Positions 41,655 to 50,484 of a stretch of DNA of 64,000 nucleotides are shown piece by piece (position 1 is the first letter of the stretch; every line of letters begins with the position of its first letter). The stretch is from CAVYXK01 sp963708245. GTDB taxonomy: Bacteria > Pseudomonadota > Alphaproteobacteria > Acetobacterales > Acetobacteraceae. The notes under the pieces were generated by a model that searched no databases, was not told the DNA's origin, and worked only from the letters and a program-made list of their open reading frames with translations. Location: the NCBI GenBank assembly GCA_963708245.1, contig OY970201.1, positions 8,122,001-8,186,000 on the forward strand. Reading direction: 5' to 3'. The position numbers and the translations under genes were made by a program.

Positions 41655-43622
41655 TCAGGTGAAGCCTACTATACCTTCGAAAGCTCTCGCGCCGGCGCGC
41701 GGAGACTCCTTATCATCCCATGTGATGGAGCGCCGCCAATTTTCGTAATCTTCCCCATCCCACCAAAAAGTCCCCAGTAATTTACCGGTCGCTCTCCATT
41801 GGCGGTCGCTCCCGTCGACCGCGCCGCACCGCAACATTCTTTGCCTTAGTGCGGCTCCCATCCACCAAGACTCCCACAGAGACCACTCACGGAAAAACTC
41901 GGTACCAAATTTAGCGCCCGATAGATCGGCTCCCCAGCAGTATATTCCGAGGTCAAGAGCTTTAGATGGACTTGATCCATCAAGATGCCAAAGCCGTACG
42001 ACCCCATCAAAACCACCAGAGAGCAAAAGCTTACTGTCACTAGAGAACGCTACAGATTTTACAACCGCTTGATCAAGTCGCGCATACATCAAACTATGGC
42101 CATTCCGCACATCCAACACTTGCACACCCGTCGGGCCGCCCGCGGCCAAAAATCGGCCGTCGGACGAAAACGCAAGGGCATAAATGGCGCCGACCTTCAC
42201 ATCAGAAGATAGGATGGATCTCCCCGAGACCGTTCCATTTTTGACCTTACACAGCCAAATAGTACCTTCTTCAACTGATACCGCGATCAGACCTCCCTCG
42301 GCGCAGGCCAGTCCAAATCCAGACGTCCATCCTTTTGCTTCGTCAGTTTCGTTCAAAGTGATCTTTGCTGCAACGGACGTGCGTCCAGGAACTAGTATGT
42401 AGAGGGCCCTCCCACTCACTGCTGCCGCAAATCTGCCGCATATGCCGAAGCAGACCGACCCAACGCCATCGTCTAATTTCCAGTACCCGAGTCGGCGATT
42501 AGGCTCAGCTGTCTCCCAAAGACCTATTCCCTTTTCCCCGGAACCTCCCACGATGAATTCCGCATTCGGTGATAGCGCCACCTTCCCGCCGCCGGCATCG
42601 CCTCCGTCAATTTCACAAAGCAGTTTGCCACTCGCCCCGCACCAGAGAAAAATGCGGCGGTCCCAGGCACTTGAGGCACACCGTCCCGATATTGGGTCGA
42701 TTGCTATGTCGTGCACGTAATCCGAGAGATTCAGAAGAGAGCGTGTTGGTGGGCTCTCGGCAGACTTCCAGGTGAAGAACGAGCTGTTGCTAGCGGCGAT
42801 CGTGATCTCATCCGAGCCGTGTAAAAATGCAACCCGATAAACTAGGTTCATCCTACACGCAGCATCAACCCACAAGCTGCCTTGAAGCCGAGCCTTTTGC
42901 AAGTTGGGAGAGACCAGCGCGGCTTTCGATAGATCGGCGTGCTCCAATGCCCTCTTTGACAGGTCGATCGCAAAACACGCGCATCCGCGCAAATTCTTCC
43001 CCAGCGGTATTTCAGGAGGTAGGCCTTGGTTGGATTCACGAATAAGGGTTAGCGCGTTGCCACCATATCCAACGACCTGGTGCGTTAAACCTAGAAGCTG
43101 TACAACCTTGTCGGAAGTACCTACCGATAGCATATCCTGTAGAAATCGCACAATTGGCGCAAGATGCGTTCGCCACACGAGCCTTGATCCATAGGTTGCG
43201 AGTGGCTCGGCAGCAAGCGGCGAAGGGTTGACCGACAAGTTCTCAAAAAGGTATTGCGCGCAGAAAAATTCATAGAATGTTTGGTGCGAAAAAGAGTAGA
43301 GTTCGCCTCGCCTAATCAAAAACGAGCAAGTCCGCAGGTCATATTCGATCTTTTCTTCTACGGTTCCTGGAAACAAGCTCTCCGGCTTCACCCAGCTTCT
43401 GGGTATCTCTTCCAACTCTTTTAGGAGTCCAATAAGATCGACCTGGAACTTACTATCCAGGAACATTGTCCAAGCGACCAGGAGTGAGAGTGCGCCCCGG
43501 CCGTCGGGGGTCATGGTGCTGCGCCAATCATCCCGATCAATCCAAAGATCGATATAATATTGGTACAGTTGGAAGACTTTGATCGACTTTTGCTTAACCG
43601 CGATCAATGGTAGTGTTCGGAG
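41655..43622 (-). pseudogene. trypsin-NACHT-WD40 protein, C-terminal part (severed by IS3)
   Basis: Reading from 43622 the frame gives LRTLPLIAVKQKSIKVFQLY, then QYYIDLWIDRDDW, a helical region with SHQTFYEFFCAQYLFENL (typical of the helical domain after NACHT), a short pentapeptide-like patch (LEHADLSKAALVSPNLQKAR), then WD40 blades: VHDIAIDPISGRCASSAWDR, GKVALSPNAEFIVGGSGEKG, YALAFSSDGRFLAAGGPTGV, VKSVAFSSDSKLLLSGGFDG. It is the 3' half of the gene whose 5' half is at 45106-46740. Joining at the 3-bp target duplication gives 1200 residues in frame. As it stands this half has no native start; a TTG at 43607 could at most give a WD40 fragment. Confidence 0.88.
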
Positions 43623-43895
43623 GATTGCGGTGGTCCCGGTTGTTTGGACAGGTCCCGGGAAGAATAAGCTAAGGCTGGTTGCCGGTTGAAGGTTACACCT
43701 TTCCCGGAATCAAATTCAATCCTTGCTGTTGTTGGTGCGCTGTAGAGCTTATGGACAGCCGCCGACCTGTGGGCAAGGTGGGGGAAACGCAGAGCGTTTT
43801 CCCCGGCTTGTCCATGGGGGACCGCGCTCGCGCGGTCAGGCGGGCATCGGCGCAGCCGACTGTCCACAAATCCACAGCGTCGATGTGCCATCGCG

Positions 43896-44729
43896 TTATG
43901 CCGCCTCCGCCACAGCCGGCCCGGCGTTGCCGAAATAGGCCTCGTCCGGTGTTTGCCATCCGAGCGCCTGGTGCGGGCGTCGCCGGTTGTACCAGTCGAA
44001 GAATTCAGCAAAGCTGCGCCTTTGCTCAAGCCCGTTGGCCGCCGGGCGCAGGTAGACCCATTCGTACTTCACCGTCCACCACAGGCGCTCGACAAAGATA
44101 TTGTCATGGCAGCGCCCGCGCCCATCCATGCTGATCTCGATCCCATGATCCAACAGCACCCGCGTGAACGTGTCGCTCGTAAACTGTGAGCCCTGGTCCG
44201 TGTTAAAAATTCCGGGCTTGCCGTACCGGACAAGAGCTTCATTGAGTGCGTCGACGCAGAACCCGGTCGTCAGGGTGTTCGACAACCGCCAGGACAGAAC
44301 CCGCCGCGTCGCCCAATCGATGATCGCAACAAGATACAGAAATCCCCGGCGCATCGGGATGTACGTGATGTCGCTCGCCCACACCTGGTTCGGCTGGTCG
44401 ATCGTTTTGTCGCGCAGCAGATACGGATAGATTTTATGCTCAGGGTGCGGCTTGCTGGTGTCCCGCTTCGGCCTGATCGCGCACAGCCCCAGCTTGCGCA
44501 TCAGCCGTCGGACGCGCCGACGCCCCACCGAAATCCCCTCGCGCGACAGCGCCACTTGCAGCCGCCGGCTGCCATACACTGGATGTTCCGTGAAAATCCG
44601 GTCGAGCCGGTTCAGCAGACCGAGTTCCGGCGCAGAGATCGGCCGAGGCTGGTAATAGAAGCTGCTGCGCGCGATCCCGAGCAGCGTGCATTGCCGGCCT
44701 ACGGACAGCCCCGCCTCCGGCGCGATCAT
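43896..44729 (-). CDS. IS3 family transposase OrfB (DDE integrase domain)
   Basis: 277 residues. HTH_21-like start (RQCTLLGIARSSFYYQPRPI), then the rve integrase core: WASDITYIPMRRGFLYLVAI (first Asp), FNTDQGSQFTS (second Asp), and the Glu in NIFVERLWWTVKYEWVYL, followed by FFDWYNRRRPHQALGWQTPD. Normally made as an OrfAB fusion by -1 frameshifting; it overlaps orfA by 4 bases. All DDE residues are present, so the element may be active. Confidence 0.92.
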   Translation of the reverse strand: MIAPEAGLSVGRQCTLLGIARSSFYYQPRPISAPELGLLNRLDRIFTEHPVYGSRRLQVALSREGISVGRRRVRRLMRKLGLCAIRPKRDTSKPHPEHKIYPYLLRDKTIDQPNQVWASDITYIPMRRGFLYLVAIIDWATRRVLSWRLSNTLTTGFCVDALNEALVRYGKPGIFNTDQGSQFTSDTFTRVLLDHGIEISMDGRGRCHDNIFVERLWWTVKYEWVYLRPAANGLEQRRSFAEFFDWYNRRRPHQALGWQTPDEAYFGNAGPAVAEAA

Positions 44730-45028
44730 CGCCCGCCTCTCAGCAGTCGGGAGATGGCGGGCTGCCCGGCAAGAAAATCGCGTTCGACCTGCAACTGACC
44801 GATCTTGCGGTGCAGATCGTCGATCACTTTCTGTGTGTCCTCGGCTCCCGCCGCCTTGTGGCCACGCGCAAACAGCTCACTCGCACGCTTCATCAGCTCC
44901 TGCTTCCAGGTGCTGATCATTGTCGGATGGACACCGAATTCCGACGACAGCTCCGCCAGGGTCTTCTCCCCCGACAGCGCCGCCATCGCCACGCGCGCCT
45001 TGAAGTCCGCGCTGTGCTGCTTCCTCAT
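44726..45028 (-). CDS. IS3 family transposase OrfA (helix-turn-helix)
   Basis: 100 residues from the ATG at 45028. MRKQHSADFKARVAMAALSG then EKTLAELSSEFGVHPTMIST is the IS3 HTH_Tnp_1 domain that binds the terminal repeats. A leucine-zipper-like C-terminus (VIDDLHRKIGQLQVERDFLA) follows, used for multimerisation. The host gene frame reads through into this region and stops at 45028-45030 area. Confidence 0.9.
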   Translation of the reverse strand: MRKQHSADFKARVAMAALSGEKTLAELSSEFGVHPTMISTWKQELMKRASELFARGHKAAGAEDTQKVIDDLHRKIGQLQVERDFLAGQPAISRLLRGGR

Positions 45029-45105
45029 TACACCCACGTCTCGCCTCTTATGGAACCGGTCAGCCCTAAGCTTATCCCGCTGTCCAGAAAACCGGAGCCG
45101 CCGCA

Positions 45106-46740
45106 GATCAACTCCAACAGGACAGGCCGTTTCGCCAAATCGCGAAGATTGTAACTGGTGTTCAAAGTGGTAACAATGTTGTCTAATATGGCCTTCGGAA
45201 GACGCCTCGCGAGGTGCTCTATGATTTGGTCATCACTAAGCGCGTCTATTTCTACAACCGCGTAGTGAGAGTTCTGTTCTAAAGCCTCCAGCAACGGCTG
45301 CTTGATTGTGACGGCTCGGTTGTCGAGAATCCAAGTCACCTCTAAGTCCGACCGAAAATAATGTGTGCGGCTAGTCAACAGCAACTTTGACTCCGGCGCA
45401 ACAACGCGGAGAATTTCGCGGAAATTGGCGAGTGTCTCCGCATAGCTTTGGCGGCTGGACATTTCGTCGAAGCCGTCAAAAATCAGAATTACCTGACCGG
45501 ACGAAAGCCATTGGTTCAACTTCACTGGCGTAAGGTTAATATCGAAGTTGCGGAGTTGCTCTAGTAGAAATTCATCGGCCCGGCGGACTCTACGGTAATC
45601 TCTCAAATCAACGTATATAGGAATCCGTGAGTGTCGGCGAGGCTCAACCAGACGCCGTCTTGCCAACATGTGGACAAAATGGAGAGCGACGGACGACTTG
45701 CCAGTTCCGTAGTCTCCAAGAACCAGCAATATCCGAGGAGCACCGGCATCCTCCGGAGTGCGGCTCCAAAGCTCAAGCAAGCTATCGATCTTCCCGGAGT
45801 CGGGCATGGCGTATCTTCGTTTAGACGACTTATGTGTCCAGCCGGCCTCGCGGAGACGGAGCAGGAATTGCTTACGAGCTTTGCTACGGGTATTTTCCTG
45901 GCTTCTGCCGGAAAACCAAGGCTGAAAAAAATGACATGAGAGGGGAATATAGTGGTGATAGAGATCGCTCGCTGCCATTTTTGATATCAACATCGAGCGT
46001 CGCTCTGTTGGTCCAATGCCGTCAACTTCGTGGTTAAACGCTCCCCAATTCTCGTACTGGTAGACGATCGCCTCGAGATATCGTCTGACAGTTGCGTCGG
46101 GTAATTTATCTAATGATGCGCGCGCACGCACACGCTCCCAGGCGTCACAGTTGGCAGTGAAAGTCTTGTTGTGGCTCAGGATTTGTGGGTCAGCTATGAT
46201 GCGGGCGATACCGCCCAAGTCTTGACTGCGATCGCGTGTAGTCTGGATAATGCCGCAGACATGGCCGGTTCTGAGATTTAGCACCGGGCTACCGCTGTGC
46301 CCGGGTCGGACTTGACCAGCTCGCAGCTTCAGCATTGTGCCGAGCTGGCCGTCTACTTGCGCCAGGACGGGATCTCCATCTGGCCTCTGATCACTGAACC
46401 CGAAAACATAGCAGAAGTCACCCGCAGCGACCCCGGGATCGAGATTGACGCAAGGGTGCCGTCGACGCCAGGTCGGCTCAACGTGGAGGAGGGCAAGGTC
46501 TTGTTTACTTAAATCGGCTCTCTCTCGCGGTGATGCTATGCCGTGCCGGCCAGCCCACGTGACCGGGAGTGATGAGCCGGCCGCTCTGATTACGTGCGCG
46601 CAGGTGAGTATGAGGTTATTGCCGACGAAAAACCCTGTTCCCCAGGTGTTAGGCCCCGTTGTGATCTTCACCACGCAATGCTGGAGGAGCCATTCGAACT
46701 GGCGAGCCAGCAGTGGGCGGCTCGCTACGTTTTCTTCCAC
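45106..46740 (-). pseudogene. trypsin-NACHT-WD40 protein, N-terminal part (severed by IS3)
   Basis: 545 native codons from a GTG at 46738-46740. A trypsin-like protease domain (about 15-185) has the triad H49 (LTCAHV), D81 (DLALLHV) and S149 (GHSGSPV). A linker follows, then a NACHT NTPase: Walker A GDYGTGKS at 342-349 and Walker B ILIFDGFDEM at 418-427, then the sensor LLLTSRTHYF. Native sequence ends at LRDLAKRPVLLELI. In the present genome the frame continues 25 codons into the IS (to 45028), so a truncated protease-NACHT protein of 570 residues could still be made. Overlaps the Trypco1-like gene by 16 bases. Predicted role: STAND-type antiphage or cell-suicide sensor. Confidence 0.88.
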
Positions 46741-47021
46741 CGAAGTATGACCTTCAGGTTCGCCGTCCCGCTGCCTTTAACTAAAAACGCAGTCAGTTCA
46801 CCAAATTCGATAGTAGCGTCTACGCCGAACTCGACTTCGGCGGCATCGGGCTTGGCATTTTCGACTGCTTCTGCGACCGACTTTGCAATTTCAGTGATCG
46901 AGTCCACGAAACCGCGGAATTTCGGTAGCGCGATGCTAACCTGTTCCTCGCCTTGTACGGTCGTTTCCACCAGCATTCTGCGACCACTGTCCAATTGGAC
47001 TGCAATGGATTCCGGCGGCAT
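46725..47021 (-). CDS. Trypco1-like (trypsin-co-occurring) domain protein
   Basis: 98 residues, ATG with GGAGGG upstream. Opens with a beta-strand pair (ESIAVQLDSGRRMLVETTVQ), a middle helix (GFVDSITEIAKSVAEAVENA) and closes with strands (EFGVDATIEFGELTAFLVKG, NLKVILRWKK). This length and strand-helix-strand layout ending in an aromatic-basic strand matches the CU044_2847/Trypco1 family, which is found next to trypsin-NACHT proteins in predicted conflict systems. Directly upstream of, and overlapping, the protease-NACHT gene, so the two are one operon. Function unproven; likely a partner or protease substrate. Confidence 0.72.
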   Translation of the reverse strand: MPPESIAVQLDSGRRMLVETTVQGEEQVSIALPKFRGFVDSITEIAKSVAEAVENAKPDAAEVEFGVDATIEFGELTAFLVKGSGTANLKVILRWKKT

Positions 47022-47524
47022 CGTAGCCCTCCAAACCCGGTCTCCCGGAGCAATCAGCGACGGTTCGTGTTATTGTGCGTGTCCGGCCGCGGAAAGGTCA
47101 ACTGAGATGCTCGCCTTTGTCGGAGTTCGGCGCCAGCCGAGGACCCCGGCAAAGACCTGGGGCTATGCCTATACCCGCTAGGTTTTCGGGGTCGCAGGCT
47201 ATTTGGCGCCATCACCACCTCGACAATTCCTTCGGACTATGGGAGAGCCCTCTTTATTCTTGATAACAGATTTTGCCGAGACTGGCTCGACGACCTCCCT
47301 TCCCGCTAGGGATCCGGGCCACCCCGATTCGGAGTCCTCTCTATGGTGTCCCCAGCGAGGCCAGCCCTGACCTACCCGATCCGGGGCCTCCCCCGGGCTC
47401 CGGTTCGAGGGTCTGCCCGGCCTTCGACCCGAGGGACGCCGCGCTGGGCGCGGCGGGTCTAGCTTCTGCCACGCTGAGGCTCTTTACCGGTACGATGGCG
47501 GGTATACAGATAGAAAAAATAACC
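47022..47524. other. intergenic region between the Trypco1-like gene and an unknown protein
   Basis: About 500 bases separating divergent genes. No ORF with coding character and no tRNA. It must hold the promoter of the defence operon (leftward) and ends in the promoter at 47525. Confidence 0.5.
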
Positions 47525-47553
47525 TTGACAGTGATGATAGATAATGCTATATC
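47525..47553 (+). promoter_or_regulatory. sigma-70-type promoter for a near-leaderless transcript
   Basis: TTGACA at 47525-47530 is a perfect -35 box; TATATC at 47548-47553 follows after a 17-base spacer. Transcription would start near 47560, one or two bases before the ATG at 47562, giving a leaderless mRNA. No ribosome-binding site is visible before that ATG, which fits. Confidence 0.55.
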
Positions 47554-47561
47554 TGACCGCC

Positions 47562-48272
47562 ATGTCAACCAGCACCGCCCCATCCCATCCCAACCTCGTC
47601 GACCAGCTCCCGGCCGACGTGTACTACCAACTCATCCACTCGCTCTGCCTCGCGCTGCCGCTCCCGCTTACCGACAGCCCGGAAGACCTCGCCCGACGCA
47701 ACCATTTCGCCATCGCTCGCATCGCCGCCCTCTCTCCCGCCAACGCCACCGAGGCCGATCAGGCCGCCCTCTACGTCGCTGCCTCCGAGCAGTGGAAGGA
47801 CTGCCTGCGTCTCGCCCAGCAGCCCGAAATGTCGCTGCTGGGCACACTCAAATGCCGTGCCCAGGCGAATGCCATGATGCGCCAGTCGCAGGGCGCGCTC
47901 AGGCTTTTGCTGCGCATGCAAGCAGCTCGACAGAAGCTGGAGAAGCACCAAGAAGCCCGCGACCGCGCTGCCTGGACCGAGCATTGCGCCATCGGCCTCA
48001 TGGCACAGGCACTCTCACCGCAGCCGGCGCCCGAGGCGATTGCCGAACCGCCGCCACCGCCGCCGGCGTCACAGCCCCAACCCGAACCCGAGCCGGCGAA
48101 CGAACCGCAGCCCGCCCTCCTCGCCGCTGCCGTGCATAACACAGCCGTCTCCCCACAAAGGGCCGCGCTGATCCGCCTCATGGAGAAATTAAACGACCCG
48201 CCGCCCGACGGCGACTGGGTTCAGTCGCTCGCCGCCGCCCTTCTCCCACCTCCCACCGCGCCCGACCGCTAG
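47562..48272 (+). CDS. hypothetical protein with Pro-rich linker
   Basis: 236 residues from ATG 47562. An in-frame ATG at 47544 overlaps the -10 box and is unlikely. The N-terminal 145 residues are helical (VDQLPADVYYQLIHSLCLAL, HFAIARIAALSPANATEADQ, AASEQWKDCLRLAQ, ANAMMRQSQGALRLLLRMQA). A Pro/Gln/Glu-rich linker (ASQPQPEPEPANEPQP) leads to a short C-terminal helix RAALIRLMEKLNDPPPDGDW. No enzyme motif, signal peptide or membrane segment. Similar short helical proteins occur in Acetobacteraceae; function unknown. Confidence 0.6.
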   Translation: MSTSTAPSHPNLVDQLPADVYYQLIHSLCLALPLPLTDSPEDLARRNHFAIARIAALSPANATEADQAALYVAASEQWKDCLRLAQQPEMSLLGTLKCRAQANAMMRQSQGALRLLLRMQAARQKLEKHQEARDRAAWTEHCAIGLMAQALSPQPAPEAIAEPPPPPPASQPQPEPEPANEPQPALLAAAVHNTAVSPQRAALIRLMEKLNDPPPDGDWVQSLAAALLPPPTAPDR

Positions 48273-48732
48273 TTCGCCGAAGTCCCCACGGCGTAACCCG
48301 CCGCCCGGCCCGCGCGGCCGCAAGGTGGTCTACGGCGCCCTGCTTCGCCCGCCACGACAACGGCGCCGGCCCCCTTTCATTGCGACCACCACGAAGGCGG
48401 TCGCAAGCAATCTCCCGCAATTCTGCGCAATCCCACCCAACCACACGCCACCAGTGTGCGTCCGCGCGCATCTGGGTTCCCTTGCAGTGATCTCACCGCG
48501 TGATCCAACCGTCTCGCGCACCGCGAAATGAGACGGTGATGAGACAAGACCGCATCCATGATGACCGGGCAAGCCGAGCCCACATACACCCCTCCCGCTC
48601 GCGGAGGAGATGGACGGGGGGCGCCCCAGCCCGGCAGCCGTTTCCGGTCTGGCTGAACGTGCTTCGAAGGGCTTGCGATTGCGCAAGCCGGCGGGGCGCG
48701 GCATAGGCAGGACGAACGGAAGGGAGCCAGAA
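48273..48732. other. intergenic region before the second permease pair
   Basis: 460 bases with no gene. Contains a TCACCGCGTGA dyad at about 48492 and an imperfect GC hairpin CTCCCGCTCGCGGAG-type at 48589-48606, distantly like the REP elements elsewhere. Nothing else recognisable. Confidence 0.45.
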
Positions 48733-49650
48733 GTGTCGTCCACGTTGTTGGCGCCAGCCGGCGCAACTCGTGCAGCACCCCGGCGAGGCGCCAACTACGC
48801 CCGCCGGTACTGGCTCTTCGCGGCACCGGCGGCACTGATCGTACTGGCGGTGATCCTGTTCCCCTGGGCGTTCACAGTCGTGATCTCGCTCAACAACTGG
48901 GACCCCGCCGGCGGCGCGAGCTGGGCCGGACTGTCCAACTACGTCGCCTTGTTCACCGATGCGCGCTTCGGAATGGCGGTGCTGCGCACGCTCTATTTCT
49001 CGATGCTCGCCGTCGCCGCGCCGGTCGTCCTTGGCGTGGCCGCGGCGGTCTGCTTCCACAAGCGCTTCGCGCTGCGCGGCCTGGCGCGCACCATTTTCGT
49101 GCTGCCGATGATGGCCACACCGGTCGCCATCGCGCTCGTCTGGACGATGATGTTCCATCCGCAGCTCGGGGTGCTGAACTATCTGCTCACCTCGATCGGC
49201 CTGCCGCCTTTCACCTGGACCTACAGCCCGGACACGGTGATCCCGACGCTGGCCATGGTGGAGACCTGGCAGTGGACGCCGCTGGTGATGCTGATCGTGC
49301 TCGGTGGGCTCGCCAGCCTTCCCATCGATCCTTATGAGGCGGCGCTGCTCGACGGCGCCGGCGCGTGGCAGAGCTTCCGCCACATCACCCTGCCGCTGGT
49401 CTGGCCGTTCGTCGTCGTCGCCGCGGTGATCCGCACCATCGATGCGCTGAAATCGTTCGACGTGATCTACGTGATCACCCTGGGCGGCCCCGGCACGGCG
49501 AGCGAGACCATCAACATCTTCCTCTACCAGACTGCTTTCGCCTATTACCACATCGGTTATGCGGGTGCCATCACGCTGGTGTTCTTCGTGATCATCGTGG
49601 CGATCAGCCTGGTGATGCTGGGCGTGCGGCAGCGGGCCAAATGGCAATGA
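48733..49650 (+). CDS. sugar ABC transporter permease (MalF/UgpA type)
   Basis: 305 residues from GTG 48733, preceded by GGAAGGGAG at 8 bases. Six membrane segments begin at YWLFAAPAALIVLAVILFPW. EAA loop: YEAALLDGAGAWQSFRHITL, then DVIYVITLGGPGTASETINI, the hallmark of this permease family. Followed immediately by a MalG-type partner. No solute-binding or ATPase gene is adjacent. Paralogous to the pair at 29.6-31.4 kb. Confidence 0.9.
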   Translation: MSSTLLAPAGATRAAPRRGANYARRYWLFAAPAALIVLAVILFPWAFTVVISLNNWDPAGGASWAGLSNYVALFTDARFGMAVLRTLYFSMLAVAAPVVLGVAAAVCFHKRFALRGLARTIFVLPMMATPVAIALVWTMMFHPQLGVLNYLLTSIGLPPFTWTYSPDTVIPTLAMVETWQWTPLVMLIVLGGLASLPIDPYEAALLDGAGAWQSFRHITLPLVWPFVVVAAVIRTIDALKSFDVIYVITLGGPGTASETINIFLYQTAFAYYHIGYAGAITLVFFVIIVAISLVMLGVRQRAKWQ

Positions 49651-50480
49651 GGCGCCATCGTTTGCGTCGGCTGGGCGGACGCATCGCGCTCTATGCGTCG
49701 GTGCTGGCGCTCGTCTCACCGGCCGCGTTCGTGTTCCTGTGGATGCTGTCGCTCTCGCTGAAGAACGAGCTGGACAACACCGCATTCCCGCCGGTGTTCA
49801 TCCCGCACCCGCCGACCTTCGCGAATTTCGTCAAGGTGTTCGCCGAGAACGATTTCCTGACCTACACCAAGAATTCGGTGATCGTCTCATTCGGCGCCAC
49901 CGCTTTGGCGCTGGCAGTCGGCGTGCCGGCCGGCTACGGCATCGCCAAGGCGCGGGCGATGCGGGCCGCGATGCTGATCCTGATCGCCCGCATCACCCCC
50001 GGCCTTTCCTACCTGATCCCGCTGTTCCTGCTGTTCCAGTGGATGGGCATGGTGGGCACTCTGACGCCGCTGGTGATCACCCATCTGGTGCTGACCGTCC
50101 CGATCGTGGTGTGGGTGATGATCGGCTTCTTCGAGGGCCTGCCCGGCGAGTTGGAGGAAGCCGCGCTGGTCGATGGCGCCACCATCTGGCAGGCGTTCCG
50201 CCATGTTGCGTTGCCGCTGGCGCGACCGGGGATCACGGTGGCCACGATCCTGGCATTCATCTTCAGTTGGAACAATTTCCTGTTCGGCGTGGTGCTGGCG
50301 AACCGCGAGACCCGCACCTTGCCGATCGCGGTGTACAACATGCTGACCTTCGAACAGGTGAGTTGGGGACCGCTGGCCGCCGCTGCACTGGTGGTCACGG
50401 CGCCGGTGCTGCTGCTGACCCTGCTGATGCAGAAGGAGATCGTGACCGGGCTGACCGCCGGCGGCGTGAAGGGCGGCTGA
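49641..50480 (+). CDS. sugar ABC transporter permease (MalG/UgpE type)
   Basis: 279 residues from ATG 49641, or 277 from ATG 49647, which overlaps the upstream stop as ATGA. Six membrane segments; EAA loop LEEAALVDGATIWQAFRHVA, then TVATILAFIFSWNNFLFGVV. It forms the membrane pore with the preceding permease. Neighbours downstream (alginate lyase, cyclase) are on the opposite strand, so a polysaccharide-derived sugar is a possible but unproven substrate. Confidence 0.9.
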   Translation: MAMRRHRLRRLGGRIALYASVLALVSPAAFVFLWMLSLSLKNELDNTAFPPVFIPHPPTFANFVKVFAENDFLTYTKNSVIVSFGATALALAVGVPAGYGIAKARAMRAAMLILIARITPGLSYLIPLFLLFQWMGMVGTLTPLVITHLVLTVPIVVWVMIGFFEGLPGELEEAALVDGATIWQAFRHVALPLARPGITVATILAFIFSWNNFLFGVVLANRETRTLPIAVYNMLTFEQVSWGPLAAAALVVTAPVLLLTLLMQKEIVTGLTAGGVKGG

Positions 50481-50484
50481 GCGG

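Larger units (their letters stand above)
43626..45105 (-). mobile_element. IS3 family insertion sequence, 1480 bp, complete
   Basis: Ends are TG...CA with 26-bp imperfect terminal inverted repeats (21 of 26 identical): TGCGGTGGTCCCGGTTGTTT at the 43626 end and TGCGGCGGCTCCGGTTTTCT at the 45105 end, both continuing GGACAG after the aligned T. The host is duplicated by 3 bp (GAT at 43623-43625 and 45106-45108). Contains orfA and orfB with the ATGA overlap usual for programmed frameshifting. It lies inside the trypsin-NACHT-WD40 gene in the same orientation. Confidence 0.9.

Noticed and set aside
39986..47543. Prophage
   Set aside because: Only IS and resolvase relics and a defence-type operon are present; no phage structural, integrase (tyrosine) or lysis genes were seen.
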